From the NCBI RefSeq assembly GCF_011683955.1, contig NZ_JAAQPI010000001.1, forward strand, positions 1,116,001 to 1,180,000: 64,000 nucleotides of DNA, given 5' to 3'. Positions 35,461-43,917 of this stretch are shown one piece after another. The notes beneath the pieces were generated by a model that saw only the letters and a program-made list of their open reading frames with translations, searched no databases and had not been told where the DNA came from. The DNA comes from Pseudomaricurvus alkylphenolicus (GTDB taxonomy: Bacteria; Pseudomonadota; Gammaproteobacteria; Pseudomonadales; Cellvibrionaceae). A program made the translations under genes and the position numbers. Position 1 is the stretch's first letter. Every line of letters starts with the position of its first letter.

Positions 35461-36501
35461 TTATCTGGCAAAGGTGGTAACGATATTCTTGAAAGCGTCT
35501 TCACTCTCTGCTGCACTCAGGGGAGGCACATAGGGCGTGTGCAGAATCAGGTGAGGAATGGCCTCTTGGTACTCGTCAATCTGCGCTTTGGCTTCTTCGG
35601 GGGTGCCGCTGATGGAGAATTTCTTAACCAGGGCATCTGAAGTAACATCGGCCAGAGCGGCGGGACCGCCTTGGAACAGGGCCTCAGCGACCTTACGTTG
35701 ATCATCACCGAGACCATGTTGTTCGCAGATCTCTGCGGCGGTGGGGTAGGCAACATAGCAGCCGACCTGGATTCTGGCTCGTCGCATGGCCTCTTCTCGA
35801 TCCTCCGAGATGCTGCAAATCACGTAGGAGGCGATATCAACGTCGCTGGGGTCGCGACCGGCTTTCTCAGCAGCTTCGTCTACCTGAGGGATAATAATGT
35901 CACGTACGTGTTCTGGCGGTAGTAACCAGGCCAAAACGCCATCGCAGCTGCGGCCCGCCAAGCGCAGCATTGCCGGACGCACTGCACCGAGATAGACCGG
36001 GATGCGGGGGCGGGTCAGGGTGCGGCCACCAAACGGGTTAAAGGGTGGTGTGCTAAAACGATAAAACTCGCCTTGAAATTCTTTGGCCTCACCGGTATGC
36101 ATGTGATCCCAATAAAGACGCAACACCTGAATATACTCTTTCATTCGGGCGGCTGGCCGGTCGATGTCGACACCATTGAAGTGCTCAGCAAAAGCGGGCC
36201 CGCCAATACTGGTGGCAATCAGCATGCGACCATCGGATAACTCGTCTACATCAGCGGCGGCATTTGCCATCTCAAAGGGGGTGCGCTGCGCTGCGGTGGC
36301 CAGGCCGGTGCACAATTTGATGTTCTTGGTTTGCGTCGCCGCGAGTGCGTGCATTACAAAGGCATTGCGGTAAAACTCATAACCCCAGACGGAATCAAAA
36401 CCTGCCTGGTCTGCCAGGGAAGCCAACTCCGGGAATTTGTGCATGGGTTGGTTGATGCCAGGCATGGTAATGCCGAGTTGGGATTTTCTTTTGTGTGCCA
36501 T
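35461..36501 (-). CDS. LLM-class (luciferase-like) F420-dependent oxidoreductase
   Basis: A 346-residue TIM-barrel protein of the bacterial luciferase-like superfamily: LGITMPGINQPMHKFPELA at the start, then GFDSVWGYEFY, IKLCTGLATAAQRTPFEMA and GRMLIATSIGGPAF. Proteins with these features are mostly F420-dependent in actinobacteria, for example the glucose-6-phosphate dehydrogenase and mycolic-acid reductase types. The divergent neighbour makes F420 precursors, which strongly supports F420 rather than FMN as cofactor. AGGAAAAG precedes the ATG. The reaction is a hydride transfer at a carbonyl, alcohol or C=C; the substrate is unknown. It shares a 176-bp divergent promoter region with the F420 biosynthesis fusion gene. 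Confidence 0.85.
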   Translation of the reverse strand: MAHKRKSQLGITMPGINQPMHKFPELASLADQAGFDSVWGYEFYRNAFVMHALAATQTKNIKLCTGLATAAQRTPFEMANAAADVDELSDGRMLIATSIGGPAFAEHFNGVDIDRPAARMKEYIQVLRLYWDHMHTGEAKEFQGEFYRFSTPPFNPFGGRTLTRPRIPVYLGAVRPAMLRLAGRSCDGVLAWLLPPEHVRDIIIPQVDEAAEKAGRDPSDVDIASYVICSISEDREEAMRRARIQVGCYVAYPTAAEICEQHGLGDDQRKVAEALFQGGPAALADVTSDALVKKFSISGTPEEAKAQIDEYQEAIPHLILHTPYVPPLSAAESEDAFKNIVTTFAR

Positions 36502-36677
36502 AGCCGCTGCTTTTCCTGTTTAATTGAGTGATACGCGATTGCTTTGGTATGAATTTACCGATTGTCGATCGCCTTCGGAATTGATTCTTGGTCAAGCCCG
36601 TTTTGCGTCAAATTCAATTCAAATTTGGGAGCACCCGACCGTACTATTGTCTGTCAAATCGCAAGAGATACACGGTT

Positions 36678-39600
36678 ATGTCGATATCAGCAGAGAGTCC
36701 CTGGGCGTTGATCCCTGTTAAGCGGTTCACTGAGGCCAAGAAACGGCTAAGGCAGGGTTTGCACCAGAAGTATGGTGTATCCGCAGAGGCTTTGGCGCGG
36801 GCGATGCTGATGGATGTGGTGGAGTCGGTGTCCGGAGTTTCAGATATTGCCGGTGTGGCTGTGGTGACTTCAGAAACGAGCATATCGCAATCCCTACCCA
36901 ATGTCAGGGTTATCCCTGAGCCTCCTGGTTGCGATATGAATGGCGCAATTGCAGAGGGATTGCAGACCCTTTCTGAGGACGGTGTCAAACGTGTAGTCAT
37001 CTTGCCCGCCGATATTCCTTTGCTCACCAGGAATGATCTTGAGCAAGCGCTTCGGGAGCTGGACTTGCACCGTCTGGGGGGCATACCTTCCTATGACGAA
37101 AAGGGCACGAATCTACTCATATTGGATACCGATACTGGATTTACACCTCAGTTCGGTGTGGCCAGTTTTCAGAAACACCTTCAGCAGTGCAGAGAACTGG
37201 GTATTGACCCTGCCATCGCTCAGATAAATGGCATCAGCCGTGATATGGATTATCTGGAAGATGTGGATGCGTTCTTCGAGGATATGTCTAATAGGGATAA
37301 CGCTTTTGCCAGTCACACCTATTGTTTGCTGTATGCCGCTGTTCATGGAGGAACGACGCTGCAGGAGATTGAGCGGGATTCTTTAGCGCAACTTAAGGCA
37401 ATGGCAGCCGATCTTCGTGACCAGCATTTTGGCAATGTGATCACCTATTCTCGAAAGGTGTTTATTCCTTTGACGCGATTGTGCCGAGATGTGTGCCACT
37501 ATTGCACATTCGCCACCACACCCGGGCATGTGGATTCTCCGTATATGAGTCCTGAAGCCGTCTTGGCTATTGCGCATCGAGGCAAAAAAATGGGCTGCAA
37601 AGAGGTGTTGTTGACATTGGGCGAGAAGCCGGAGCGGCGCTATCGGGTGGCCAGGCAAGCCCTAGAGAAAATGGGCTTCAACTCCACTCTGGAGTACGTC
37701 GCCCATATTGCCGGTCGGGTGCTGCAAGAGACAGGGTTATTGCCCCATATCAATGCCGGTTGCATGAGCCTTGATGATTACAAAATGCTGCGACCCGTCT
37801 CTGCCTCCATGGGCTTGATGCTTGAAAGCGTCTCGCCCCGATTGTGCCAAAAGGGTAACGCCCATTTTGGCTCGCCCGATAAGGAGCCAGGGGTTCGCCT
37901 AAAAGCACTGGCTGACGCGGGTCGGGCCAAGGTACCCATGACCACGGGTATTCTTATTGGCATTGGTGAAACCCGGCAGGAGCGGATCGATTCTCTGTTG
38001 GCCATCCGTGAATTGCATCAACGCTACGGACACATTCAAGAGGTGATCGTACAAAACTTTGTCGCCAAAGAGGGCACAAAGATGGCAAATGCCGTGGAAC
38101 CAGATAATGACGATCTATTGTGGACGATCGCCGTGGCGAGATTGATTCTGGGTGCCCAAATGAGCATCCAGGTTCCCCCGAATCTCAATGGTGGCAATTT
38201 GCAGAGACTGATCAATGCCGGGATTAACGACTGGGGGGGTGTTTCACCACTGACCCCGGATCACGTCAACCCGGAATCACCCTGGCCCCAGATTGACATA
38301 CTGGCGTCGGAAACCGCTGCCACGGGAAAGATTCTGCAACAAAGGCTGACGATTTATCCTCAATTTCTCTGGCAGAAAGCGCACTGGCTGGACTCGGGCC
38401 TATGGCCCGCCGTGCTCAATCTGTCAGATGGGCAGGGCCTGGCAAGGCAGGACAACTGGGTCAGTGGCGTCAGTGAACATCCGACGCCGACGGTACGAGA
38501 GCAGGTATTGGCAAAGAAAGTGGCCGCAACAACGCCCAGCATTCGGGTCATACTTGATAAGTATCAGTCCCATCCGACAAAAGCACTGTCTGAAGGGGAG
38601 ATTGCACGACTGTTCTCTGCACGGGGTGATGACTTCGCAGCGATATGCTCTGTTGCCGATGATATGCGCGCACTGACTAGCGGTGATAGCGTCAGCTACG
38701 TGGTCAACAGAAACATAAACTATACCAATATCTGTTCGTTCAGCTGCTCGTTTTGTGCGTTTTCCAAAGGTAAGAAACACGGGGGCAGCGGTGATGCACC
38801 CTACCTGAAATCACCTGGGGACGTCGCTCACTTGGCGAGAGAAGCGTCGGTCAAAGGCGCTGCTGAAGTTTGCCTTCAGGGTGGTATTCATCCCAGTTTT
38901 ACGGGCCAAACTTACCTCGACATTTGCCGAGCCGTCAAAGAGGCAGAGCCTGACCTGCACATTCATGCGTTTTCTCCGCTGGAGGTCTGGCACGGAGCGC
39001 ACACCTTGGGCATATCGGTGAAGGATTTCTTGCTGGCGTTGAAATCCGTCGGATTGCGATCGTTACCGGGAACGGCGGCAGAAATTCTGCACGGGCAAGT
39101 TCGAAGTGAGATCTGCCCAGACAAGCTCAGTTCCGAGCAATGGTTGTCAGTCATAGAAACGGCCCATGAACTCGATCTACATACAACGGCGACGATTATG
39201 TTTGGGCATGTGGATACTTACGAACACTGGGCGGCGCACCTGCTAAAAATTCGCCGTCTGCAATCGCGAACCGGAGGCTTTACCGAATTCGTACCACTGC
39301 CCTTTGTTGCCCATGAGGCACCGGTTTATAAAAGAGGGCGTGCCAGACAGGGTCCGACGCTGCGCGAGGCCATTCTAATGCACGCCGTGTCCCGCATTGT
39401 GTTTCACGGATTGATCGACAATATCCAGAGTTCCTGGGTAAAGATGGGGTTGGAGGGTGCGGCACTGTGCCTGCACGCAGGCGCCAATGACCTGGGCGGT
39501 GTGCTGATGAACGAGAGTATTACTCGAGCTGCCGGCGCAAAACATGGGCAGTTTATGGACGAGTATTCTTTGGTCGAGAAAATTCAAGCCTCCGGAAGGC

Positions 39601-39707
39601 AACCCCAGCGGCGCTCCACGTTGTATCAGCGACTGGCACAAACGGGTGGCGTCCCGGCTGCACAATCCTACCCCGGTGATCAGATGATTGAGCTGGTCGC
39701 TGTTTAA
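36678..39707 (+). CDS. CofC-CofG-CofH fusion (F420 biosynthesis: guanylyltransferase plus FO synthase)
   Basis: A 1009-residue three-part enzyme. Residues 1-~205 are CofC/FbiD-like guanylyltransferase (IPVKRFTEAKKRL, VVILPADIPLL with D112, EKGTNLLIL, FGVASFQKHL, DYLEDVDAF). Residues ~225-545 are radical-SAM CofG with C269-x3-C273-x2-C276 (LCRDVCHYCTFAT). Residues ~615-1000 are radical-SAM CofH with C686-x3-C690-x2-C693 (NICSFSCSFCAFSKGKK). All key cysteines are present. CofG and CofH together make the deazaflavin FO from tyrosine and a ribityl-uracil; CofC activates the lactyl-type side-chain precursor. The CofG-CofH fusion is the actinobacterial FbiC layout; adding CofC in front is unusual. 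ATG 36678 (AAGAGA upstream) was chosen because the N-terminal extension before it has no family similarity. CofD and CofE are not in the window. Confidence 0.93.
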   Translation: MSISAESPWALIPVKRFTEAKKRLRQGLHQKYGVSAEALARAMLMDVVESVSGVSDIAGVAVVTSETSISQSLPNVRVIPEPPGCDMNGAIAEGLQTLSEDGVKRVVILPADIPLLTRNDLEQALRELDLHRLGGIPSYDEKGTNLLILDTDTGFTPQFGVASFQKHLQQCRELGIDPAIAQINGISRDMDYLEDVDAFFEDMSNRDNAFASHTYCLLYAAVHGGTTLQEIERDSLAQLKAMAADLRDQHFGNVITYSRKVFIPLTRLCRDVCHYCTFATTPGHVDSPYMSPEAVLAIAHRGKKMGCKEVLLTLGEKPERRYRVARQALEKMGFNSTLEYVAHIAGRVLQETGLLPHINAGCMSLDDYKMLRPVSASMGLMLESVSPRLCQKGNAHFGSPDKEPGVRLKALADAGRAKVPMTTGILIGIGETRQERIDSLLAIRELHQRYGHIQEVIVQNFVAKEGTKMANAVEPDNDDLLWTIAVARLILGAQMSIQVPPNLNGGNLQRLINAGINDWGGVSPLTPDHVNPESPWPQIDILASETAATGKILQQRLTIYPQFLWQKAHWLDSGLWPAVLNLSDGQGLARQDNWVSGVSEHPTPTVREQVLAKKVAATTPSIRVILDKYQSHPTKALSEGEIARLFSARGDDFAAICSVADDMRALTSGDSVSYVVNRNINYTNICSFSCSFCAFSKGKKHGGSGDAPYLKSPGDVAHLAREASVKGAAEVCLQGGIHPSFTGQTYLDICRAVKEAEPDLHIHAFSPLEVWHGAHTLGISVKDFLLALKSVGLRSLPGTAAEILHGQVRSEICPDKLSSEQWLSVIETAHELDLHTTATIMFGHVDTYEHWAAHLLKIRRLQSRTGGFTEFVPLPFVAHEAPVYKRGRARQGPTLREAILMHAVSRIVFHGLIDNIQSSWVKMGLEGAALCLHAGANDLGGVLMNESITRAAGAKHGQFMDEYSLVEKIQASGRQPQRRSTLYQRLAQTGGVPAAQSYPGDQMIELVAV

Positions 39708-39732
39708 ACGACAGATTCTTTGAGGAACTAAC

Positions 39733-40398
39733 ATGACAGACACAAAACCGATATTGGCGATTCTGGGCGGCACCGGTGATCTGGGTGGCGGTCTTGCTCG
39801 CCGCTGGATAGAAGCGGGTTACCAAGTGATTATTGGTTCGCGTACACTGGAAAAAGCCGAGGAGGTGGTAGCCAGTCTGGCTGAAAAACTGGAGATAGCA
39901 GCATCCTTGACGGCGAAACAGAACAAAGAGGCCGCGGCGAGTGCCGATGTCGTCGTACTGACTGTGCCATTCGCTCATCAGGCGGCCACTCTGGAGCAGG
40001 TTCGCGAGGCACTGATCGGAAAGATCCTTATCGACGTTACAGTGCCGTTGGTCCCTCCTAAAGTTGCCAGAGTAGAGTTGCCTGCGCAGGGGTCCGCCGG
40101 TCAGATCGCGCAGGAGCTACTCGGGGAAGAGGTGCGTGTGGTATCGGCCTTCCAGAACGTTGCCGCTCTACATCTACAGTCAGGCGGCCAACAAGATTGC
40201 GATGTTCTGGTCTGTGGCAATAACAAGGAGGCACGGGCAGAGGTGATCTCGCTAGTGGAGGCTTGTGGATTGCGTGGTTTTCATGCCGGTCCGATTAACA
40301 ACGCGGCGGCGGTGGAAGCAATGACATCACTTCTGATCTTTATCAATAAGCAGTACAAAGCCCATACTGGGATTCGGATTACCGGATTGCAGGGTTGA
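39733..40398 (+). CDS. NADPH-dependent F420 reductase (Fno/NpdG-like)
   Basis: A 221-residue protein with the NADP Rossmann motif LGGTGDLGGGLARR (11-24), the phosphate-binding GSRT segment (~35-38) and VVVLTVPFAHQAATL. Further on it has DVTVPLVPP, SAFQNVAALHL and the C-terminal GPINNAAAVEAMTSLLI block, all typical of F420H2:NADP oxidoreductase. It regenerates reduced F420 from NADPH (or the reverse) in the cytoplasm. It starts 25 bp after the CofC-CofG-CofH gene, hence an operon. Together with the LLM enzyme it makes a compact unit for producing, charging and using F420. Confidence 0.92.
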   Translation: MTDTKPILAILGGTGDLGGGLARRWIEAGYQVIIGSRTLEKAEEVVASLAEKLEIAASLTAKQNKEAAASADVVVLTVPFAHQAATLEQVREALIGKILIDVTVPLVPPKVARVELPAQGSAGQIAQELLGEEVRVVSAFQNVAALHLQSGGQQDCDVLVCGNNKEARAEVISLVEACGLRGFHAGPINNAAAVEAMTSLLIFINKQYKAHTGIRITGLQG

Positions 40399-40850
40399 AG
40401 ATAACCAGGGTACCTTGGGTGCCCTGCGGCTTAGGCAACAGAGGTCCAAACGGTAACCAACCGCGACATGATTGTAGTACGTGGTCAGATACAGCGACGT
40501 GCACCTCAAAAACTAGTATGTGCTCCTCAATGACCATATAGGACTGGGTGACTGGCAGTGCTGCGCGGTTGGCCATTGGTGCAGGGATGTCGCTTATACT
40601 ATTGTGACAGCGTTGACGATATTGGTTTTGATCAAGTTTGGGATCTCTATCGAGGGTAGCTACTCTCAGCACTCGCTTGGTGGACCATCACCCTCAAACC
40701 CTCGGATGGTATGCCAGAGATGCAACCCAGGGACATTACACTGGCCTCATCCAGCCCCACCTCCGTCCACATTGGACGCCTGCCTTCATGCTCACAACCG
40801 ATATAATCAAACGTCAATTTTCTCAAAACCTTTACTCAAAGGAACACTCG
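40399..40850. other. 452-bp intergenic stretch without a recognised gene
   Basis: Several overlapping short frames are open on both strands, but none has a ribosome site, a family signature or consistent codon use. The minus-strand frame containing LPFGPLLPKPQG looks vaguely protein-like, but I cannot assign it. A small-membrane-protein gene with a clear AAGGA site begins at 40851. The gap separates the F420 block from the Pyr4-like/AraC pair and may hold the promoter for the latter. Confidence 0.4.
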
Positions 40851-41120
40851 ATGTTGACGCTTCTCTTGATCAGTATGCTGGCCGGTCTGCTCGGCGGTTA
40901 TATCGCGGGTTTTCGCTGCCCGGCAATTCACCAGGGTATGGCCATGAATCTGCTCGCCGGTGCTGTCGGCGGCATTCTTGCCGGTCAGCACGGCGAAATG
41001 CTGCTGATGGGCGAACCGGTGTTGGGCATCAGCGTCATGGTGCAGACGGTTTTCGGTCTGCTGGGTGGTCCCATTGCCCTGGCGTTGACTGCCATCGTCA
41101 GGGAGAAGGTCTCGCAATAA
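40851..41120 (+). CDS. Small glycine-rich membrane protein
   Basis: An 89-residue protein of three hydrophobic, glycine-rich helices (LLISMLAGLLGGYIAGF, MNLLAGAVGGILAG, VQTVFGLLGGPIALALTAI). The pattern recalls GlsB/YeaQ/YmgE-type small membrane proteins, but the family assignment is uncertain. AAGGA 8 nt before ATG 40851 supports the start. It is followed 27 bp later by a Pyr4-like gene on the same strand and is probably co-transcribed with it. No function can be given. Confidence 0.6.
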   Translation: MLTLLLISMLAGLLGGYIAGFRCPAIHQGMAMNLLAGAVGGILAGQHGEMLLMGEPVLGISVMVQTVFGLLGGPIALALTAIVREKVSQ

Positions 41121-41147
41121 CACAGAACAAAAAATAAGGACGCTGTG

Positions 41148-41897
41148 ATGAGTTACGATCCCCACGCGGTACTGCAGGCTATTGATGAAAACACGATAAC
41201 GGTGCTGCTGTTCTTCGCCGCTGCCGCCATCTGCACTTTTATATTCCTGATAGAGTCGTTCCGGTTGACCTTGAAGCACGCTGCCTACTCTGCGCCCCTG
41301 GCCGCCGTCGGCTGGTTTGCGATGCATGATCTGATTTTTGTGCTTCAGTATGAGAAATGGTTCGTCGAATATAACCACTGGTGGTGCAAAGCCTGGTGGG
41401 TGGCGTTGATTTTTACAGCATTGATCGAGTTCACGCTGGTGGGGATGGTGATCAGATACGGTCGCAAAGAACTGTTGCCCATGGTCTCCCAGCGGCAGTT
41501 TGCGGCCTTGGTGATTGCAGCAACACTGGGTATTGGCGTGCTTTGGCTGGTGATCAAGAGCGTTCTCAATGACGACCTCTATTTGATCTCCTTCCCGGTA
41601 ACGGCTTTTTGGGCTTTGCCCTTCAGCACAGCGCTGCTGGTCAAGAGGCAGTCGCTGCGCGGTCAGTCCACGCGCTTGGAATTCTGCGTCATAGGTATTA
41701 TGCTTTCTTTTCAGGGCGCCTTTTGGCCGTTGGACGAAGTGTTTCGTTCGCCCGCCTATATTGCCCTGACGGTACTCTCGGTATTCTGGGGGGCGACCAA
41801 TATCTGGCTGATGAGACGATTTCCGGCCTATGAGCCCGAACAGCAAGGAAACTCTGGTATCAACCATGTTGAATCCCTAAAACTTGCCAACACATGA
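41148..41897 (+). CDS. Seven-helix membrane protein, PaxB/Pyr4 terpene-cyclase-like (paralogue 2)
   Basis: A 249-residue membrane protein with about seven helices. The hallmark region is AAYSAPLAAVGWFAMHDLIF (H60-D61), the second acidic helix IEFTLVGMVIRYGRKELLP, and the late motif FWPLDEVFRSPAYIALTV, which carries Asp-Glu. Pairs of acidic residues in these two regions are what the fungal transmembrane terpene cyclases use for proton-initiated cyclisation. That comparison is from memory and needs a profile search. I chose ATG 41148 (AAGGA 7 nt upstream) over GTG 41145. It is followed 19 bp later by the AraC gene at 41917, the same Pyr4-like/AraC adjacency as at 14339-16098. Confidence 0.5.
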   Translation: MSYDPHAVLQAIDENTITVLLFFAAAAICTFIFLIESFRLTLKHAAYSAPLAAVGWFAMHDLIFVLQYEKWFVEYNHWWCKAWWVALIFTALIEFTLVGMVIRYGRKELLPMVSQRQFAALVIAATLGIGVLWLVIKSVLNDDLYLISFPVTAFWALPFSTALLVKRQSLRGQSTRLEFCVIGIMLSFQGAFWPLDEVFRSPAYIALTVLSVFWGATNIWLMRRFPAYEPEQQGNSGINHVESLKLANT

Positions 41898-41916
41898 GAA
41901 AATGCTGATCTGAGAA

Positions 41917-42915
41917 ATGTTTCGCCCCACCAAGATTCTACATTACCTGAACTGGATGCAGCAGAGGGGCTTCTCGGATCAGCAGGTGCTGGCCAATACC
42001 GGCATCAGTGCCGACAAACTCAATGACAAACACTACCTGATTGACAGCTGGCAGACCCAGCAGGTCATTGCCAATCTCAGGCATCTCACCCAAGACGAAG
42101 CGCTGGGTTTTACTATCTCCGAGAGTGTCAGGTTTTCAGACCTCGGCATCATGGGTTATGCGTTGATGTCGGCCAGAACCATGCGCGAGTTTACCGAACT
42201 CTGGCACACCTATAGCCACCACTTGGTCGGCAATATGGTACACCCGCAAATCTGGCAGCAGGACGGCTGTTGGGGGGTAACTTTTCATGAAACGGTTCCC
42301 TTAGGCGAAACCCTGACTTTCTGCATGGAAGAGATATTTACCGTCGGCAAGGTCGTCGCGGAAGCGGCTACCAATACCCCCTTCGTTTTTTCCCATCTGG
42401 AACTGGATTATCCCCCTCCCTCCCATGAGCAGCGTTACCGGGAGATAATGAATTGCCCGGTGAGTTTTAACGCGGGAATCACCCGCGTTACCATCACACA
42501 ACCGACGCTGGATACCCCGATTCAGCATAACGACGATGAACTCTATGCCCTCTGTCTGCAGCACTGCCAGCAGGTCATGCAACAAATTATTCGGGATCGG
42601 CCTTTGGCCGCAAAGGTTCGTCAGTTATTTCTGCATAGTCAGGGTGAGTTGCCCAGTCTTGAGAGCGTTGCCGATCAGCTACACATCAGTAGCCGAACCC
42701 TACGTCGGCGACTGCAGGCAGAGGGGGTAAATTTCCAGGCGTTGATCAACCAGTTTCGCGCCGATCTGGCCAAACAGTATATGACCCAGACCAATCTTAG
42801 CAATCAAGAGATTGGTTTCCTTCTGGGCTACCAGGACGCCAAGGCGTTTTCCAAGGCGTTTAAAAACTGGACTTCTCAGACGATCAGTAGCTTTCGTCAA
42901 TCTCTGGGGGGCTGA
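41917..42915 (+). CDS. AraC-family regulator
   Basis: A 332-residue regulator starting MFRPTKILHYLNWMQQRGF. The N-terminal ligand-binding domain is OruR-like and the C-terminal AraC domain has SSRTLRRRLQAEGVNFQAL and SNQEIGFLLGYQDAKAFSKAF. It is closest to the AraC at 14339; the last 70 residues are nearly interchangeable. It follows a Pyr4-like gene by 19 bp, so the regulator is apparently co-expressed with its probable target (autoregulated operon, inference). About 230 bp of AT-rich DNA follow, before the AbiE pair. Confidence 0.88.
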   Translation: MFRPTKILHYLNWMQQRGFSDQQVLANTGISADKLNDKHYLIDSWQTQQVIANLRHLTQDEALGFTISESVRFSDLGIMGYALMSARTMREFTELWHTYSHHLVGNMVHPQIWQQDGCWGVTFHETVPLGETLTFCMEEIFTVGKVVAEAATNTPFVFSHLELDYPPPSHEQRYREIMNCPVSFNAGITRVTITQPTLDTPIQHNDDELYALCLQHCQQVMQQIIRDRPLAAKVRQLFLHSQGELPSLESVADQLHISSRTLRRRLQAEGVNFQALINQFRADLAKQYMTQTNLSNQEIGFLLGYQDAKAFSKAFKNWTSQTISSFRQSLGG

Positions 42916-43042
42916 CGGGATGACCATCATTTCCCGACACCAATAGTCAGTCGAAAGACTGAAATTTCGTTTTTTAGCTGTTCAGTGACTGTCTGAGGAC
43001 GCGTCTTAGAGCTTGTCTAAATCAACTCTTTGGATCCATAAA

Positions 43043-43101
43043 AGTTTATATTTTATCTATTTACGGTACTAAAAGTACCATTAAATTTGAAAATATAAAC
43101 T
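43043..43101. promoter_or_regulatory. Nested palindrome before the AbiE operon (putative AbiEi operator)
   Basis: Two inverted repeats share one centre at 43072: outer arms AGTTTATATTTT (43043-43054) and AAAATATAAACT (43090-43101), inner arms GGTACT (43065-43070) and AGTACC (43074-43079). A further pair ATCAACT (43021-43027) / AGTTGAT (43107-43113) surrounds them. The antitoxin AbiEi is known to repress its operon by binding inverted repeats upstream, so this is a strong candidate operator 42 bp before the start codon. Confidence 0.6.
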
Positions 43102-43143
43102 ATCCCAGTTGATTCGGTTTAAAAAATAGCCTAGATTGGTGCT

Positions 43144-43917
43144 ATGAGTACCGAAAACGAGTCAAAATTAAACCTCTTGCTCAGCACTATGCCACCGGGC
43201 ATAGTGCTGACGTCGTCTTGGTTGTCGGAACAGGGCTATAGCCATGATCTTCAGAAGCGCTATCGCAAAAGTGGCTGGTTTGATCCCATCGGCACAGGTG
43301 CGTTGATACGCCACCGTGATGATGTGGATTACTTGGGGGCTGTGTATTCGCTGCAAACTCAGTTAGGTCTCTCAGTACACCCGGCGGCAAAAACCGCCTT
43401 ATCTTTGCAGGGAAAAGCTCAGTACCTGGAATTTTCCGCCAAGCGGGCTCAGCTTTTTGGTGGCAGTGAGGAGCGTTTACCTCTCTGGTTCTCGAAACGC
43501 GACTGGGAATTGAGTGTGGATTGCAGAATGACGTCGTTTTTACCTCCAACGCTGGGATTGGCCAAAATAGGGTACAAGAGCTTTGAGGTGAAAGTATCCA
43601 GTCCAGCACGGGCACTAATGGAATGCCTTTACCTCGTTCCGAAGCATCAACCGCTAATGGAAGTATTTGAGCTAATGGAAAGTTTGAATAACCTCCGTCC
43701 AGCATCTGTGCAAAAGCTGCTTGAATCTTGTACATCGGTCAAGGTTAAGAGACTGTTTCTTTATTTAGCTGATAAAGCCGGCCATGAATGGTTGAACTAT
43801 TTAAAGCTGGAAAAGATCGACTTGGGCGCGGGCAAACGAGCTATCGCGGATAGAGGAATTTACGTTCCCAAATACCAGATAACAGTACCAAGGGAATTGG
43901 AGATGCAGGATGAATGA
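43144..43917 (+). CDS. AbiEi-type antitoxin/transcriptional regulator
   Basis: A 257-residue protein. The N-terminal winged helix (LTSSWLSEQGYSHDLQKRY, then SGWFDPIGTGALIR) is followed by the longer AbiEi C-terminal domain with SSPARALMECLYLVP. It overlaps the next gene by 8 bp. AbiEi represses its operon and counteracts the AbiEii nucleotidyltransferase in this type IV toxin-antitoxin/phage-abortive system. No ribosome site is evident before ATG 43144. The pair is inserted between metabolic modules and is more AT-rich than the DNA downstream, consistent with acquisition as a defence unit. Confidence 0.85.
   Translation: MSTENESKLNLLLSTMPPGIVLTSSWLSEQGYSHDLQKRYRKSGWFDPIGTGALIRHRDDVDYLGAVYSLQTQLGLSVHPAAKTALSLQGKAQYLEFSAKRAQLFGGSEERLPLWFSKRDWELSVDCRMTSFLPPTLGLAKIGYKSFEVKVSSPARALMECLYLVPKHQPLMEVFELMESLNNLRPASVQKLLESCTSVKVKRLFLYLADKAGHEWLNYLKLEKIDLGAGKRAIADRGIYVPKYQITVPRELEMQDE

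Noticed and set aside
40379-40672. Minus-strand 97-codon frame after the F420 reductase
   Set aside because: No ribosome site, no family signature, and it overlaps the 3' end of a well-supported gene.
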